Notes: generated by a model from the sequence alone, not told the origin. A DNA stretch of 64,000 nt from Anniella stebbinsi (GCA_029215795.1 JARDYH010000001.1:226799654-226863653), one strand, 5' to 3'; shown: positions 1 to 11,707, numbered from the stretch's first letter. Made by a program: numbers and translations.

Positions 1-420
1 TGATAGTTTTGCCTATAGAGATCTTAGGGCATTTGCATTGGATGGCATAGATTACAAATGTGCTATTGCAGGTGGCAAAGTTCTTTAGGAAATTTTTTTG
101 GTCAGATGGATTTTCAAATTCTGTGACTTTGAGGGTGTATTTACAGTAACAGCAGTGTCCACAAGGGTGGTGTCCCTTTGGTATGGAGGCAGCTGGTAAA
201 AAATTGGGTTGGTTCCTACTGTGTTCTTTATATTCACTCCTGATTAAAATAACTCTTATATTCCTGGTTCTTTTAAAGGAGACCATAGGTTTTTCTTGGC
301 ACCCTGGGATATGTTGGACAATATGCCAGTGTCTCCTTATGCTTCCTTGCATTTGATTTGTTATGTGGTTGTATGTTAGACTACAATTGATTCTTTCTGG
401 GGTTGTTGTACTGTTTTTAG
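1..420 (-). mobile_element. Penelope-like element, 3' coding remnant (GIY-YIG endonuclease region)
   Basis: Read on the minus strand, one frame stays open from about 415 to the left edge, about 135 codons, so the ORF runs out of the window. It carries a SFKRTRNIRVILIRSEY stretch like the linker after the reverse transcriptase of Penelope-like elements, then a cysteine cluster (CGHCCYCKY), then VIYAIQCKCP and ISIGKT, which resemble the GIY-YIG nuclease core that begins VIYLxxC and ends in a glycine-lysine-threonine. In this family the nuclease nicks DNA for target-primed insertion. Only the C-terminal part is visible. The frame is intact here, but whether the element is complete to the left cannot be seen. 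Family call is by motif recognition. Confidence 0.6.
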
Positions 421-497
421 AAAAGAGTTCTAATTGTGGTTTGGCCTCACCCTTTCTTTTAACTGTATGACTAGTGTCTGTGATTCTTGTCTGATCT

Positions 498-628
498 CAG
501 AATAAAGCAAAAAGTCACAATTAAGTCAGCCATTTTTAAAGTCTGCTGTTTCAGGGGGAAAGCCCATGGTGGTGCGAGTTGGTGGCTGTGTCGTATAATT
601 TATGCAGCACCACTGCACAGCCACCATG
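498..628 (-). repeat. Interspersed repeat, first of two copies
   Basis: On the minus strand this matches 36864-36986 on the plus strand, including a shared TTGTGACTTTTTGCTTT block and the GCAGCCACCA motif. It has a small internal inverted repeat (GGTGGCTGTG / CACAGCCACC). I do not recognise the family. The flanks, about 421-497 and 629-985, show nothing I can identify. Confidence 0.5.
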
Positions 629-985
629 GGGTATACAGAGCATATAGACAGCCCTTTAGTTAAACAAGATACGATCATAGATGATTCAAGTTGGTTGGGT
701 GGCAAACATAAGGTTCAGAAAGAATGCATTTTATTTTCAACATTTTACAGTTATTGTCCCCTCACATTGCAGAGCTGGGTGTGTGTGTGTGATCAGGGTA
801 CGTGAGCTCTGTAGAAAGGTCTCTTGTTTCTTGCAAGTGAGTGACGACTGGAGTGAGTGAACAGAATAAACAAACGGGAGTTTTTCATGTGACTGCTCTA
901 ACAGACAAAGAGGAGGTGGATTTGTCTTTTTTGAGCCGAATTTGTGGTTTGTTTGAAGGTTTCTCTCTTTGGGTTGGGTGTTTGT

Positions 986-1282
986 TAGGCTGACCAGATA
1001 ACTTTAACAGTTGTAGAGAAAAGGGAATTTCTGCCAGTGTCATTTGTATGCAATTAGTTCCTGGTGAAATTCCCTCTTCATCACAACAGTTAAAGGTGCA
1101 GGCACTATACTAAGAGTGACCATATACAAAAGAAGGCATGGCCCCTGCAACTTTAACTGTTGTGATGAAGAGGGGTTTCACCAGGGACTAATTGCATACA
1201 AATGACACTGGCTGGATTTCTCTTTTCTCTACAACTGTTAAAGTTACATGAGCCCTGACCTGGATTTTATCTGGTCACCCTA
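986..1282. mobile_element. Palindromic hAT-like MITE (320-bp family), 297-bp copy
   Basis: It begins TAGGCTGACC and ends GGTCACCCTA, with the two halves inverted relative to each other. It is flanked by an exact 8-bp direct repeat GTGTTTGT (978-985 and 1283-1290). An 8-bp target duplication is the hallmark of hAT superfamily transposition. It is slightly shortened inside compared with the 320-bp copies. It has no coding capacity. Confidence 0.85.
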
Positions 1283-1299
1283 GTGTTTGTTCTCTCTCT

Positions 1300-1530
1300 G
1301 CCTCACTCCTAGGCCCTGTGCTGCTCAACATTTGTGTTGAATGAGGGTGTAGAGGGGTTGCTTATAAAATCTGCAGATGACACAAAGTAGGAGGGACAGT
1401 CAGCATTATAGAAGAGACTATCAAGATTCTTAAGGATGTTGACAGGATGGACCAATGGGCTGAAACGAACAAGATAAAGTCCAGCAGAGATGAATGTAAA
1501 GTTGTGCATTTAGGTACCAAAACTGCAGGC
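1300..1530 (+). mobile_element. CR1-type LINE fragment, reverse transcriptase region
   Basis: Translation gives a degraded ADDTK motif (SADDTK, from the catalytic FADDTK of CR1 reverse transcriptases) followed by DQWAETNKIKSSRDECKVVHLG, split over broken frames; it matches the familiar LEQWAESNRMKF...KCKVLHLG segment. This is a dead fragment without ends. The 135 bp before it are the right half of the preceding MITE. Confidence 0.7.
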
Positions 1531-1800
1531 GCAGTTATAGGATGGAGGTTACCCTGGTTTGACAGCAGCACACATGAAAAGTGTGTGATCTTATGTTGCA
1601 TTAATAAAAGCATAGAGCCTATCTACACAGTACCTTGGAACATTTTAAATAGTATTTTAAAACGTTCCAAATAGGCACGTTCCAAATCGTCTTAGGCCAC
1701 CTTAAGGAGTACTCACGTTACAGGAGAAAAATTCTTCAGTCTTCAAAGTGGTGTGTGCGGTTTCACACCCTTCTGTCGGTCTCTTTCTGTTTCGTTTTTA

Positions 1801-1960
1801 CAATGAGTTTAGGGCAAGGCATTGTGGGCACTGTAGTTCACTCTCCCACTTCCTCCTTAGTTCCCCTTTCATTCCCTAGCTTTCAATGAGTATAGGGCTA
1901 AGCATTGTTGGTGTTGTAGTTCACTCGCCCACTTCCTCCTTAGTCCCGCTTTCTTTCCCA
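1801..1960. repeat. Tandem duplication of an about 83-bp unit
   Basis: Two imperfect units start with CAATGAGT(T/A)TAGGGC at 1801 and 1885 and share the block CCCACTTCCTCCTTAGT. The second unit carries scattered substitutions. No coding potential is seen. Confidence 0.7.
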
Positions 1961-2164
1961 CCAATCAACGGCTAAGCATTTGGGCATTGGTAAATGAAGC
2001 ACTGATCACAAATGGTAAGGAAGGACACATTATTTTACTTAAAACGATTTATTAAAAGTAAAAACCCTTGTATATAGCTGAAGTGAGTTTTTAAAAATCT
2101 CAGGTATACAACGTTTAAGGGAATGCATCATGTGGCCCAAAGAGTTTTCATAACCCTTATAAAA

Positions 2165-2506
2165 TGTTACAAAGCTAGTGTGTAGATCGGCTCATAGTAT
2201 CAGAGTCAAGGGAAGTAATCGTTCTGCTCTATTCTGCACTGGCCAGGCTGGATTTGGATGGAGCACTGTGCCCAGTTTTGAGTACTATATTTTAAGAAGG
2301 ATATTGACAGACTAGATGGTTTTTAGACACCTCATCATCCTGGTTATTTTTCTTTGGACACAACATCTTATAAGGAATGGTTGAAAAAGCTAGGTATATT
2401 TATCCAGGAGAAGAGAAGATTAAAGTGAGACATGATAGTGGTCTTCAAAAATCTGAAGGATTGTCACACAGTAGATGAAGCACAGTTGTTGTTGTTATTA
2501 TTATTA

Positions 2507-2552
<46 letters not shown>

Positions 2553-2800
2553 CCCACCTTTTCCCCAATACTGTGACTCTGTTGCTCCAGTTGGAAGTTG
2601 CAGGGAAATGGATTTTGGCTAAACATTAGAAGTAATTTCCTAACAGTGATGGCTATTCACCAGTGGAATAGACTGTCTTGGGTGGTGGTGGGTTGTCCTT
2701 TGCTGGAGGAATTAAAGCGGAAGATGGGTAGCCATCTAACAAGGACACCGTAGTGCATCCTGCATTGCAGAGCTATTGGAGCAGGGAGTTGGACTAGATC
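2165..2800 (+). mobile_element. CR1-like LINE 3' region, degraded
   Basis: The sequence follows the C-terminal coding and 3' part of CR1-like LINEs: a region equivalent to the EYCVQFWAP / GLEHLPYEERL block, then wording such as CAGTGGAATAGACTG and GTTGGACTAGATCAG that is usual near their 3' ends. It is frame-broken and interrupted by a microsatellite at 2486-2552. Confidence 0.5.
2486..2552. repeat. (TTG)n(TTA)n microsatellite
   Basis: About 67 bp of trinucleotide repeat, TTG units grading into TTA. It produces a spurious poly-leucine reading frame. Confidence 0.95.
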
Positions 2801-2925
2801 AGCCTTCTCCAAGTGTTCTCTAGTGTTTTGGACTACAAATCCCATTGGCCCCAGCCAGCATGGCTAATGGTCAGGAGTCCTGGAGTTGAAGTCCAAAATG
2901 TCTGAAGGTTGGGGAAGCCTGGATC
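2800..2925. repeat. Short palindromic interspersed repeat (TTTTGGACTACAA family)
   Basis: It carries TTTTGGACTACAAATCCCAT and, inverted further on, GGAGTTGAAGTCCAAAATGT, so the copy is a loose hairpin. The same family recurs at 24659, 27268, 27843, 28824, 36325, 61797 and 63303. I know the pattern as common in reptile genomes, but do not name its class. Confidence 0.65.
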
Positions 2926-3287
2926 AGATGATCTCCATCACTCTTCTCTGATGATTGGTAATACATTCCATTCCACTGGTCCATTGTTGCTATTTTTCTT
3001 CATGGCTGTCAACTTCCTACCAGCTTATCCTGTGGTGAACTCCCATTACTGAGTCATTGAGTCACAGACTCAGTGGAATCATTTTAGTTCATGACTGTAC
3101 GTCATGTCTGTTGAAAATTATTGCGGCTTCTCTGCAGGCTTCAGTATGAGGAGAGGTACATATTGAGTAATAGCTGCAAGCATTGGGTAACAAGTTTTGT
3201 TTTCAAAAGCTGACCTAGCACGATGCACAAAACCAATTTAATATGTTGCTTTTAATGAAAAGCAATAAAGTGGTAGATAACCTTGCC

Positions 3288-3607
3288 TATGGTGACCATA
3301 TGGAAAGGAGGACAGGGCTCCTGTATCTTTAACAGTTAAATAGAAAAGGGTATTTTAACAGGTGTCATTGGTATGCCTGCAGCACCTGGTGAAATTCCCT
3401 TTTCATCACAATGGTTAAAGCTGTAGGAGCCCTGCCCTCTCTTGTAACTGGTTAAGAAGGCAGGGCTCCTGCAGTTTTAACTATTGTGATGAAGAGGAGA
3501 TTTCATCAGGTGCTGCATGCATACGAAGGACACCTGTTGAAATTCCCCTTTCTATACAACTGTTAAAGACACAGGAGCCCTGTTCTCCTTTGCATATGGT
3601 CACTCTA
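3288..3607. mobile_element. Palindromic hAT-like MITE, 320 bp, older subfamily
   Basis: Ends are TATGGTGACC and GGTCACTCTA. The length is exactly 320 bp, as in the 15696 copy. The flanks ACCTTGCC (3280-3287) and ACTTAGCC (3608-3615) match at 6 of 8 positions, a decayed target duplication. It uses the CTCCTGTATC / GCAGCACCTGG variant words, so it is a different subfamily from the copies at 15696, 26460 and 53913. The following 3616-4506 holds no gene I can recognise. Confidence 0.8.
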
Positions 3608-4506
3608 ACTTAGCCTCCTGCTAGATAGAATCACTATGTCAAGGGTCATAATCTAATGTAGCCTTCTCCAGCCTGGTGCTCTCAAGACGTTTTGAGGGGA
3701 AGAGGAAATGGGGGAGGGAGGAGGGAAGGTCTAAAACTCCTGTAGCTTCCATGCCAGAGTCCCTGTCCATATCAATCCCTCTGCACTGGCAATTTGTAAA
3801 AAGGGGGCAGAAAAAAGAGCACTCCTCTGCAATCTAAGCCAGAAAGATGGACCAAAAGGAATGTGTCATCTGGCCCTGAGGGGAGCTTTTAACCTGGGCT
3901 CATCTTAAAATCCCTACATGGCCCTCCCTCAGGTGGTTGTGAGGATAATGCGTGGCATAGCCCCACCCTGTATCTCTTACAACTGAGATAAATTAAAGAA
4001 GACTGTTAGGACAGGCCTTCAAGGTGTTAACCTGACGAGTGCTACTTTCCGTCTTCTAGCTGAGAGGGTAAAAATGCTGTGTGAAGAACAGTCCCTGAGG
4101 GTGTGACCGTGAGGTTCAGCTCAAGACATTTGGCTTAATGACTGTTAATGTTATAACGCAGCTTGTATTTAATTTTCTATACTGTTTCGGTGAGTGGACA
4201 CTTAGGTCAAAATACCTGGATTATTATCGTGACGCTTGAAGCTCTGAGTTTTTAACAGCGCAGAGTGTGTTTCCTTTATTGGCATGAGTTTGTTTTCCTC
4301 ATGAGGGGCACTGGTGTTGCAATTCCAGCTGAGAGGAAACTGAGGCTTTGAGTCATAAGCTGTCAAGTGAGTTTATGGTTTGGCAGAAATAAGGCCCTGC
4401 CCCCTTCCAGATCCCACGCCTAGTTTTAAACATGCACCAGAATGAGGTGGTATAATGGATTGCGCCACTATGTAATTTTAGCATCTGGACTTCATGGTCT
4501 TTTGGG

Positions 4507-4646
4507 TAGGCTGAGGAGGAGGAGGACAGGGCTCCTGTACCTTTAACAGTTGCATAGAAAAAGAGAATTTCAGCAGGTGTCATTTCTATGCATGCAGCAC
4601 CTGGTGAAATCCTTTCTTCATCACAACGGTTAAAACTGCAGGAGCC
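4507..4646. mobile_element. Solo arm of the 320-bp palindromic MITE
   Basis: It starts TAGGCTGAGG and ends GCAGGAGCC, and covers one inverted arm only. Its 140 bp equal the arm length of the intact 15696 copy. No partner arm follows and no target duplication is evident. Confidence 0.7.
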
Positions 4647-4789
4647 ATTCACTTTGTTTAATTTGTTTGGGGGAGGCACATTTCATTGAGACCTGTTGCC
4701 ATTGTATGCGGTTTACAAAGCAAACCAAAAGGAATAGAGCTTACTGCCTATGGGCTATTTTGTGGAGAAAGGCTTTAGAGGCCATGGAT

Positions 4790-6520
4790 TTCTCAAAATC
4801 ATAATCAAGACTGGTTATGACAGAGACACCCCAAAATTCATCTCAACGCCCTTGGACCCTGACTCCAGCCATGGGTCATTCTGATCTCCCTACTCCTGGG
4901 GGTTCTTTGTTGGTGTCTACCACAAAAAAATATTGAAAAAAGCCAGGTCAGTCAAATCCTTGGGTGATGCCCCTAAAAAGAAGAAAAAGGATAAGACCTT
5001 GAAGAGATCTCACCCACAGGTTGTTGGGGTGAAACAGATTCCAAACTCCCCCCCTCCCGCCACCTTTATTGGATTCTCCAATACTGCAGGTTGTTTCTTT
5101 GGTATCAATATTGTAACCGGCTCCCTCGATACCGAGGCAGGAACTCTCAGTACCAACACCCGATATTGCACAAACGACTTCAACATTGGAGGGTGAGATT
5201 CGTGATCTCTCCCCTCCTTGACCACTGCAGCGGTCACCATCGCAGCACTTGCAATCTAACCGCCAACTTTGGGATTTTTCTCCAGAGTCAGTGCATCAGG
5301 TTGCTTTGACTTCTACGCAGTGGCATTTATGATAGAGACCATTGGGGACCTTGCTCTAGGTCCCCTTGGGAGAATGGGGTAGATTTTCGAATCGATCAGT
5401 TCCCCAAGAATCCCCTATCACTACAGGAAATGGCCGCACAACCAGGACAAAGGCACCGATTTTAATTGGAGCCATTATCCAGAGACAGTGCCTCCCAGAC
5501 ACCGACATTCTCTGCCAACATCGATGTCGAGGCTTCTAATGGAGAAATTAATACCATCTTCTCGTTACTGACAGCCTTTCTTGATACCAGTGATGGAACA
5601 GCTTGTGGGATCTTCAGCGTCTCTTTAATATCGGGTGCCACTTTCAGTGTTTGTGTTGAGACCATCCATGGAGGACACTTCTATGCCACCTCCTCCCATC
5701 CCTCCAAGGTCACTTTCATTGTGATAGTTAAATCAGCCTTGTTCTTTGACAAAGGCTCTGACTAAATTGCCTATTTCTTGTCCCCCCTGAACCCACCGCA
5801 AGATCAATCGAAAGACCACTCTGAAGAGGATGAATTGGATCGTTGAAATAGACTGGACTCCTCTCATTCTGTGGGAATCAGACTCCACATCTTTTTCCTC
5901 CATAGCTACATCAATCCAGTCACCGGATGATGTAGTTGCCACTCCAGAAGGAGCTTCCCCTTCTGAGGAGCTATACCACTTCTCGGACCAGATATTGAGA
6001 ATTATTCAGGCTCTTGGCGTTGAGACCCAATAACCATCCAAGAAAATAACTGACTCGGTGTTCGATGCTGTTTATACTGAGACATCAACCCCAGTATCGA
6101 TACCCTTTTTACTTACATTGCTGCACACAGTTAAAGGTTAATGGAAGGCCCCTTCTTCAATGGTCAAGAGGAGCAGAGGGAGTTGGCAAGGACAATGGTG
6201 GGAGCAGTGGCACTTTGCAGGCATGCTTGGCTCCGATCTGCGGGTCTTATCCTGGAAGCCCGATCAAGGATTGAGGATTTGCCATTTGATGGCGAAGGAC
6301 TGTTCAATATGAACACAGATGAAGCAATGGATGCCATCCAAAAGGCCAAAACAAAAGCTAGAAAAAGGGAATATCGCCGGAATCCCACCCCTCCTCTTAT
6401 AAGCAGAGGTGCTGGTTCTGACAACAACTGTACTCTCATGCCTACTGAATGGTTATGTACATATCAAAACTCCACTCTAGCATTTGCTGTTGTGTGGTTT
6501 GGCACAGAGATTTAAGAAGT
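4790..6520 (+). mobile_element. Degraded DIRS-like retrotransposon, gag-like region
   Basis: Broken plus-strand reading frames at 4933, 5466 and 6141 fit one decayed ORF. The first has a lysine-rich start (DAPKKKKKDKTLKR). The third encodes RHAWLRSAGLILEARSRIED followed by LPFDGEGLF and TDEAMDAIQKAKTKARK, a pattern I associate with the Gag-like first ORF of vertebrate DIRS elements (LPFDGxxLF block). Stop codons and frameshifts separate the pieces. No tyrosine recombinase or reverse transcriptase is visible in the window. The assignment rests on that motif, so another gag-type element is possible. Confidence 0.55.
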
Positions 6521-6569
6521 TACAGCAAGACACTGAAGTTTATTTTTAGGGCATCTATAGTCTTTATGA

Positions 6570-6700
6570 TCATGATGGTGGTTATTTTATTTATTTGCAA
6601 TATTTATATACTGCTCCCCATGCAGAATTTTGGAGCAGTGGACAAATGAAATAAGAATAAAAGCATAATAACAACACATTAAAAGTCCATTAAAAACAAA
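6570..6700 (-). mobile_element. L2-like LINE 3' tail, inverted
   Basis: TTTATTTATTTGCAATATTTATATACTGC-type wording is the complement of the usual GCGGTATATAAAT...AATAAATAAA end of L2-like elements. The next 900 bp, to about 7598, hold only a (GTT)n tract (7252-7277) and no recognisable gene. Confidence 0.45.
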
Positions 6701-7251
6701 CAAACAAGCATGGCTCTCAGGGTCACTTCATCTATAACATTTTTCCTGCATAGGTTAATCTCTATATAAGAGAAAGCATCCACATCGTTATATAGCAAGT
6801 GAACAACTAAGCAAGATTAGGAATCAGATAGAAGGACTTATATCACAGGATGAGGTGGCATGCTAGGAAAATTTAAGAGAATGCTCTTCAGTGACTCATA
6901 TAGGTAACCAAATCTGAGTCACAGCATAGTTCAAGAGCCAACTTTTGAGATGGAGAACTAGATAATGCTTTCTGACTGATGCACACTTTAAGATGAATGC
7001 AACTTAACCCCTTTTTTTGTTGTTTAAACTCACCAAATCCTGTAGAAAACCCCAGAAAAAATTCCTATGGTAGTTGACTTTTAATCATCTGCTTAAGTAT
7101 TTAAAATTGTGGCTCCATTATTTTAAATTCTTGATTATTTTAAATTTAAATGAATTTACATCTTGGATGAAGGTTTTCTCTCTTGAAATGTATCAGGAAC
7201 CTAGTCGTTTGCGCAGCTGCCTTTTTTTGTGTTTGGCTTTTTCTACGGCTG

Positions 7252-7277
7252 GTGGTTGTTGTTGTTGTTGTTGTTTT
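7252..7277. repeat. (GTT)n microsatellite
   Basis: Short GTT run; it generates spurious poly-cysteine and poly-asparagine frames. Confidence 0.9.
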
Positions 7278-7598
7278 GTTCCTGTCTTCTCTTTATTGGG
7301 GCATGGCTCCCTATAATAGCAAACTCAGCTGCTGAGTGCTGACCGGATTGCAGCCAAACAGGACCAATGATGAACAAAGAGGTAGGTATCAGCATGCTTG
7401 AGGAACCCCCCGAGTTTGCAGAAGTACAAAAGCTATTTCGGAAAAAAGGAAAATAAGGGGGAACACACACCGCTTGCAAGCCAGCACAATAAGGACTGAG
7501 CATGCTCAATGACCTAAAAATGCAGAGAGCATCTGTTACAGGGTGGAGTAGAGTGGGGTGAGGAGAAAGATGGGAAGGGAATATTGTGCAAGAAGATG

Positions 7599-7951
7599 GG
7601 CCTTTCTATATGAAAGCTTTATTGTGTGCTCGTGATTGCTCAATCACGGTAGTGTGCAGATCCTTTACACAATGTCGTCATCCTCCAAGGCCTCTTCTGT
7701 GTTTTGTGACCATTATAACTTTCTTTGTCCCTAACAAGGAAAGTGGGGTATTTTTTCTGAATGGCCTTTATGCCATAGAAATCTTGTGTAAGTGTGTAAT
7801 TCCACTATACCACAGCGTGGTTGTATAATGGAATATCTAGAAAGCCAGAAAAAGAGAGAAATGTGTAAAGGAGCCAATCTTAATCCCGTAAAGAATCCAG
7901 AAGTTGAAGCCTCGGTAAAAATGCCGGTTAATAACTTCTTGGAGAAAAGCT
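7599..7951. mobile_element. Harbinger-like MITE, TTTCTAxATGA family, degraded copy
   Basis: It starts CCTTTCTATATGAAAGCTTT and ends near GAGAAAAGC, and shares ordered words (GCTCGTGAT, TCATCCTCCA, CCAATCTTAATCCC) with 45438-45784. Ends are inferred from that better copy; no clear target duplication is seen. Confidence 0.5.
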
Positions 7952-8319
7952 AGAATAGTGACCTAGAACATTGGACTGGAGCACTCCATATTGCAACATA
8001 GGTTACAGATTCCATTTGTCTGACCTACAAGGATAGATGAAAAGGCATGGGAGACATCTTTTTTTAAAAATGGAAGGAGTCAATACTGCAATACTTCCCT
8101 CTTTTTCAGTGTGTGTTCTGTTTTGGCTGTACTGTTTTGGAAGCAACTTTGCTAGCAGATCCACCAGACCTCACTATAAGAATTCAGGTGCATAATAAAG
8201 ACCAAAAATTCTTTTGTGGTTTTTAAATGGCATGAAGTCTGTGCTGTTGCTTTCTGCCATTTTTACTATTTTTATTATTATGTTATGATTTCCTTGTGTG
8301 GTGTGTGTGTATTAGCAGA

Positions 8320-8347
8320 AAGGCCATTACTTTTTTTTTTTTTTTTT
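8320..8347. repeat. Poly-T tract
   Basis: A run of about 18 T just before AAATAAATAAA. It may be the edge of an old retroposed sequence, but nothing else supports that. Confidence 0.6.
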
Positions 8348-8449
8348 ACAAATAAATAAAACTAGAATTTAGGTCATCTGGTAAAACCAATTGGCATTAG
8401 CCTCAGCAGATTTAAAATGAGGAATAAGTAATTAATGTACATGATTCAC

Positions 8450-8815
8450 TAATGCAAAGTGTGATGACTGGCAGTATCATAAAGGAGGTAACTCAAATAC
8501 TTGAAAGGTTGCCACACAGAGGAGGGCCAGGATCTCTTCTTGATCATCCCAGGGTGCAAGACGTGGAATAATGGGCTCAAGTTACAGGAAGTCAGATTCT
8601 GGCTGGGCATCAGGAAAACATCCTGACTGTTAGAGCAGTACGACAATGGAACTAATTCTAAAGAGGTGGTGGGCTCTCCCATGCTAGAGGCCTTCAAGAT
8701 GCAGCTGGACAGCCATCTGTCAGGGGTGCTTTAAGGTGGATTCCTGCACTGAGCAGGGGGGTGGACTCGATGGCCTTATAGCCCCTTCCAACTCTACTAT
8801 TCTATGATTCTAAGC
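8450..8815 (+). mobile_element. CR1 LINE 3' end
   Basis: It holds the usual CR1 3' sequence: GAGGTGGTGGGCTCTCC, GGCCTTCAAG, GGACTCGATGGCCTTATAG and CCTTCCAACTCTACTATTCT, and it ends in ATTCTATGATTCT, the short direct repeat that terminates CR1 elements. The upstream portion is diverged. The 1 kb that follows (8816-9907) shows GT and GC-rich patches but no gene I can support. Confidence 0.85.
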
Positions 8816-9907
8816 TTGAGGAAGCGTGCCCAAGGGGCCATTGGTTGCAGTGGACCTCCCTTTCCACCTGTGTAGAGTAATGTCTGCCCACAGATGTCCT
8901 GCATCCACAGAAAGTTTTGCCATTGTGGCTGCCTTGTCAACTCTGCCCCACTGGCCCTGGGGCCAAAACCAAGGTGTGCCTGGGGTATGTTGGGGGCAGC
9001 CGAGGATCTACAGGATCCTAGACCCCCTTATTTCCCCGACATCCCCCCAAATGGCCCAACAACTACAGAAGTATTTTATCTCACGTAAGTACCGTAATCC
9101 CCCTCCCTGTTGATGTCAAAGGGTGGAAATAAAAAACAAACAGAAAACAGCTGGGGGGGGGAAGGGCCCTCTCCCCACCTCACACCCAGGCCACAACAAA
9201 TCCATCAGGGCACAGGAAATGGTGGTTCTCAACCACCAATTCTCCTACCCCCACCCCATCTTGTGTGTGTGTTTGTGTGTGTGTGTATTAGAGATTAATG
9301 CAGGACAGGTCAATGGCTGTTTGTCATGTCAACTAAATGGATCTAATGTGTTCAAAGGCAATCTTCTTTTACAGGCCTTTATGGAATTTCCTGAATGGTC
9401 TGAGAATGGCTCCAGTAATAGTGGTACAACTAGGTAATTTTAGAAATTGAACTTCATGGTCTCCTGGGAGCCTCATTTAGATGGCCATGTGTCTTAATTA
9501 CTGAATTTGTGAATCACTCAAATAACACTGCACTTTGCCCCAACCACCATTCCATGCTTTACAACTGCTTCTATATTCCTGATATGTAAGGTCAATGTCA
9601 ACCCTGCAAACCCTGATTTAAAAATAAATACATATTCTGAGTATGTGCAGTTTTGCAATTTCAACCCGCTTGAACCATAGCACCACCATGGCTATAGGAA
9701 TAAAATGGAATTTGCTTCTGCTGCTGTCATTACTTGCCTCTTTCTGAATGGTAACTTGAGGCAGCGGGGGTGTGGGGGTGTGCAGCTAGTCCAGAATCTT
9801 TGGTCTAGCTGCACCATTGTCCAGTTATTCTATGGAACTAGGTCATTTAGGAGAAGCCCACTATTCATCTCCTTCTCACCCCAGTTACAGGTTATGCTTG
9901 GCTAAGT

Positions 9908-9962
9908 ATCATCACCATCATCATCATCATCATCATTGTCATTATCATTATTATTATCATTT
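9908..9962. repeat. (ATC)n / (ATT)n microsatellite
   Basis: Imperfect trinucleotide run, CATCATCAT grading to ATTATTATC. Confidence 0.9.
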
Positions 9963-10366
9963 CATCTTGTTAATATAGAATTATTACCTACAGATCTTTT
10001 TTATTTCCCAAGCAGAGTTATCTGCTGGTGATGGATCTTAATAAACATAGTTTTCTCTCTTGCTTTCTCAAAAGTTTTTTTCTTAAAGCTCATATAATAT
10101 TAAAGAACAGAAATACACATTGAATGTTTTCAGCAACACAGCAACCAAGCAGTACAAAACACACAAAAAGGGAAGAAAGCATGAGTCATTAGAGCTAGTA
10201 GGTTAGTCATCTCACTTAAGCAAGTGAAGAGATGATGCTATCCCTGAGGGGAAGTGTCTAGTTTGTGTGCAGCAGAAAAACAAGCAATGACAAGAGATGG
10301 TTCACATTTATCCTACAAAAAACTGCTGTTTCTCCTCCGACTTTGAGTACACAAAGCTAATAATAG

Positions 10367-10371
<5 letters not shown>

Positions 10372-10404
<33 letters not shown>
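10372..10404. repeat. (GA)n microsatellite
   Basis: About 16 GA dinucleotides. The region after it, to 10785, shares loose wording with the Harbinger-like family at 45438 (TGCTCGTTACTGGGCACTCA) and may be a very old copy; I did not annotate it as one. Confidence 0.95.
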
Positions 10405-10408
<4 letters not shown>

Positions 10409-10963
10409 ATCAGATGAGCATTTTATTGCATGCTCGTTACTGGGCACTCATGGATTTTCGTGGGTTGTTCTCACATCATTGTCTGTCTCCCGTGCATCTC
10501 CTGTCTCTTTTGGCTTCTTCCCACCACAAAAAAATCACCCCAGTAAGTCCAACTTATTTTAAAGACGGAGGTTGCCGCTATCTCCTGCTGTGTGCAGGAG
10601 AAGCAGCATGATCAAAACGGCCCATTGAATGGGACATGTCAAGTTGTTTACTTCTTCTTTCAAATGAGGGACAAATGCATGGGCAGAAAAGCGACGGTAA
10701 AGAAACACGATTTCCCCCGTGTGATGACGGTCAGACAGCAGTTTCAAGAAAACACCCAATTCCCTTTTTTTTTTAAAAAAAACTGATTTTGTTTTCCTCC
10801 TGTATTTGAATAAGTTAAGAGTGAATCCTTAGATATGGTGGGACTGGTTTGGGGTGGAAGTCAAACCTGCAATCCAGTCCATTTTATACGGACTGGGATT
10901 TCCATCACTTTGCTTGCAATTGTTCAGATCTGCTGCAAACAGGCAAGTAGCTTTCAGCCAGTT

Positions 10964-11004
10964 CCATCCATCCATCCATCCATCCATCCATCCATCCATC
11001 CATC
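10964..11004. repeat. (CATC)n microsatellite
   Basis: About 10 tetranucleotide units. It creates the spurious histidine-proline-serine-isoleucine frame. The rest of 11005-11707 is purine-rich with CA runs near 11690-11704, and shows no gene. Confidence 0.95.
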
Positions 11005-11707
11005 TTTGCTTTGTGAAGGCTGGCAGTGGGACTGATTGCTACAAGGATTGATTTGCCAGGCCACTAGACATGTCTTTAGCCGGAGCTATAAATAACATAG
11101 CAGGATAAAAGGAAATTAAAAGAGAATGCAATCAAGGCAGGAGGAGGATAGGGAAGGGAACAAAAGAGAGAGAGAAATGGAGGGAGAGTAGGGGGAGGGA
11201 GGGGATTTGAACATCCTGGCAGGTTAGGCCTGTGGTGACGGGCAAGAAAAAGCCACTGTGTGTGATGCTGCTGTGCAGACAAAAAGATCTCCTATGAGGC
11301 TAGATTTTCCCAGTGTATCAACCCAAGATTGGGGATTTTGCTGCTCTGTCATTCTTGGACACAGTTATTTCTTTGGTCCCACTCTAGTCTCTAGCCTGCT
11401 AGATCTGTCTGACCAGAGATAACAGAGAACAGATAATAAGTATGGACACCATGGCCATCAATGGCTCTACCATATAACATTCAGTTCTAGAGGTAGGATG
11501 GAGAGGGATAGGAATCTGTAATTTCCACCAGTGTGATCACTAAAAAGTTGCACATTTCACCCTCCTCCCATACATAGATCAGTTTTAAAGCTTTAAAGAC
11601 GTTTAAATTTGTTTTATTCCCCCTCTAGCAATGGACTATATATACAATTTTTTTTTTACTCTCTCTCTCTAAACACACACAAAATCAATTTCACACACAC
11701 ACACATA

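Noticed and set aside
10968..11003. CRISPR-like or other functional array
   Set aside because: It is a plain (CATC)n microsatellite, as are the other short-period tracts in the window.
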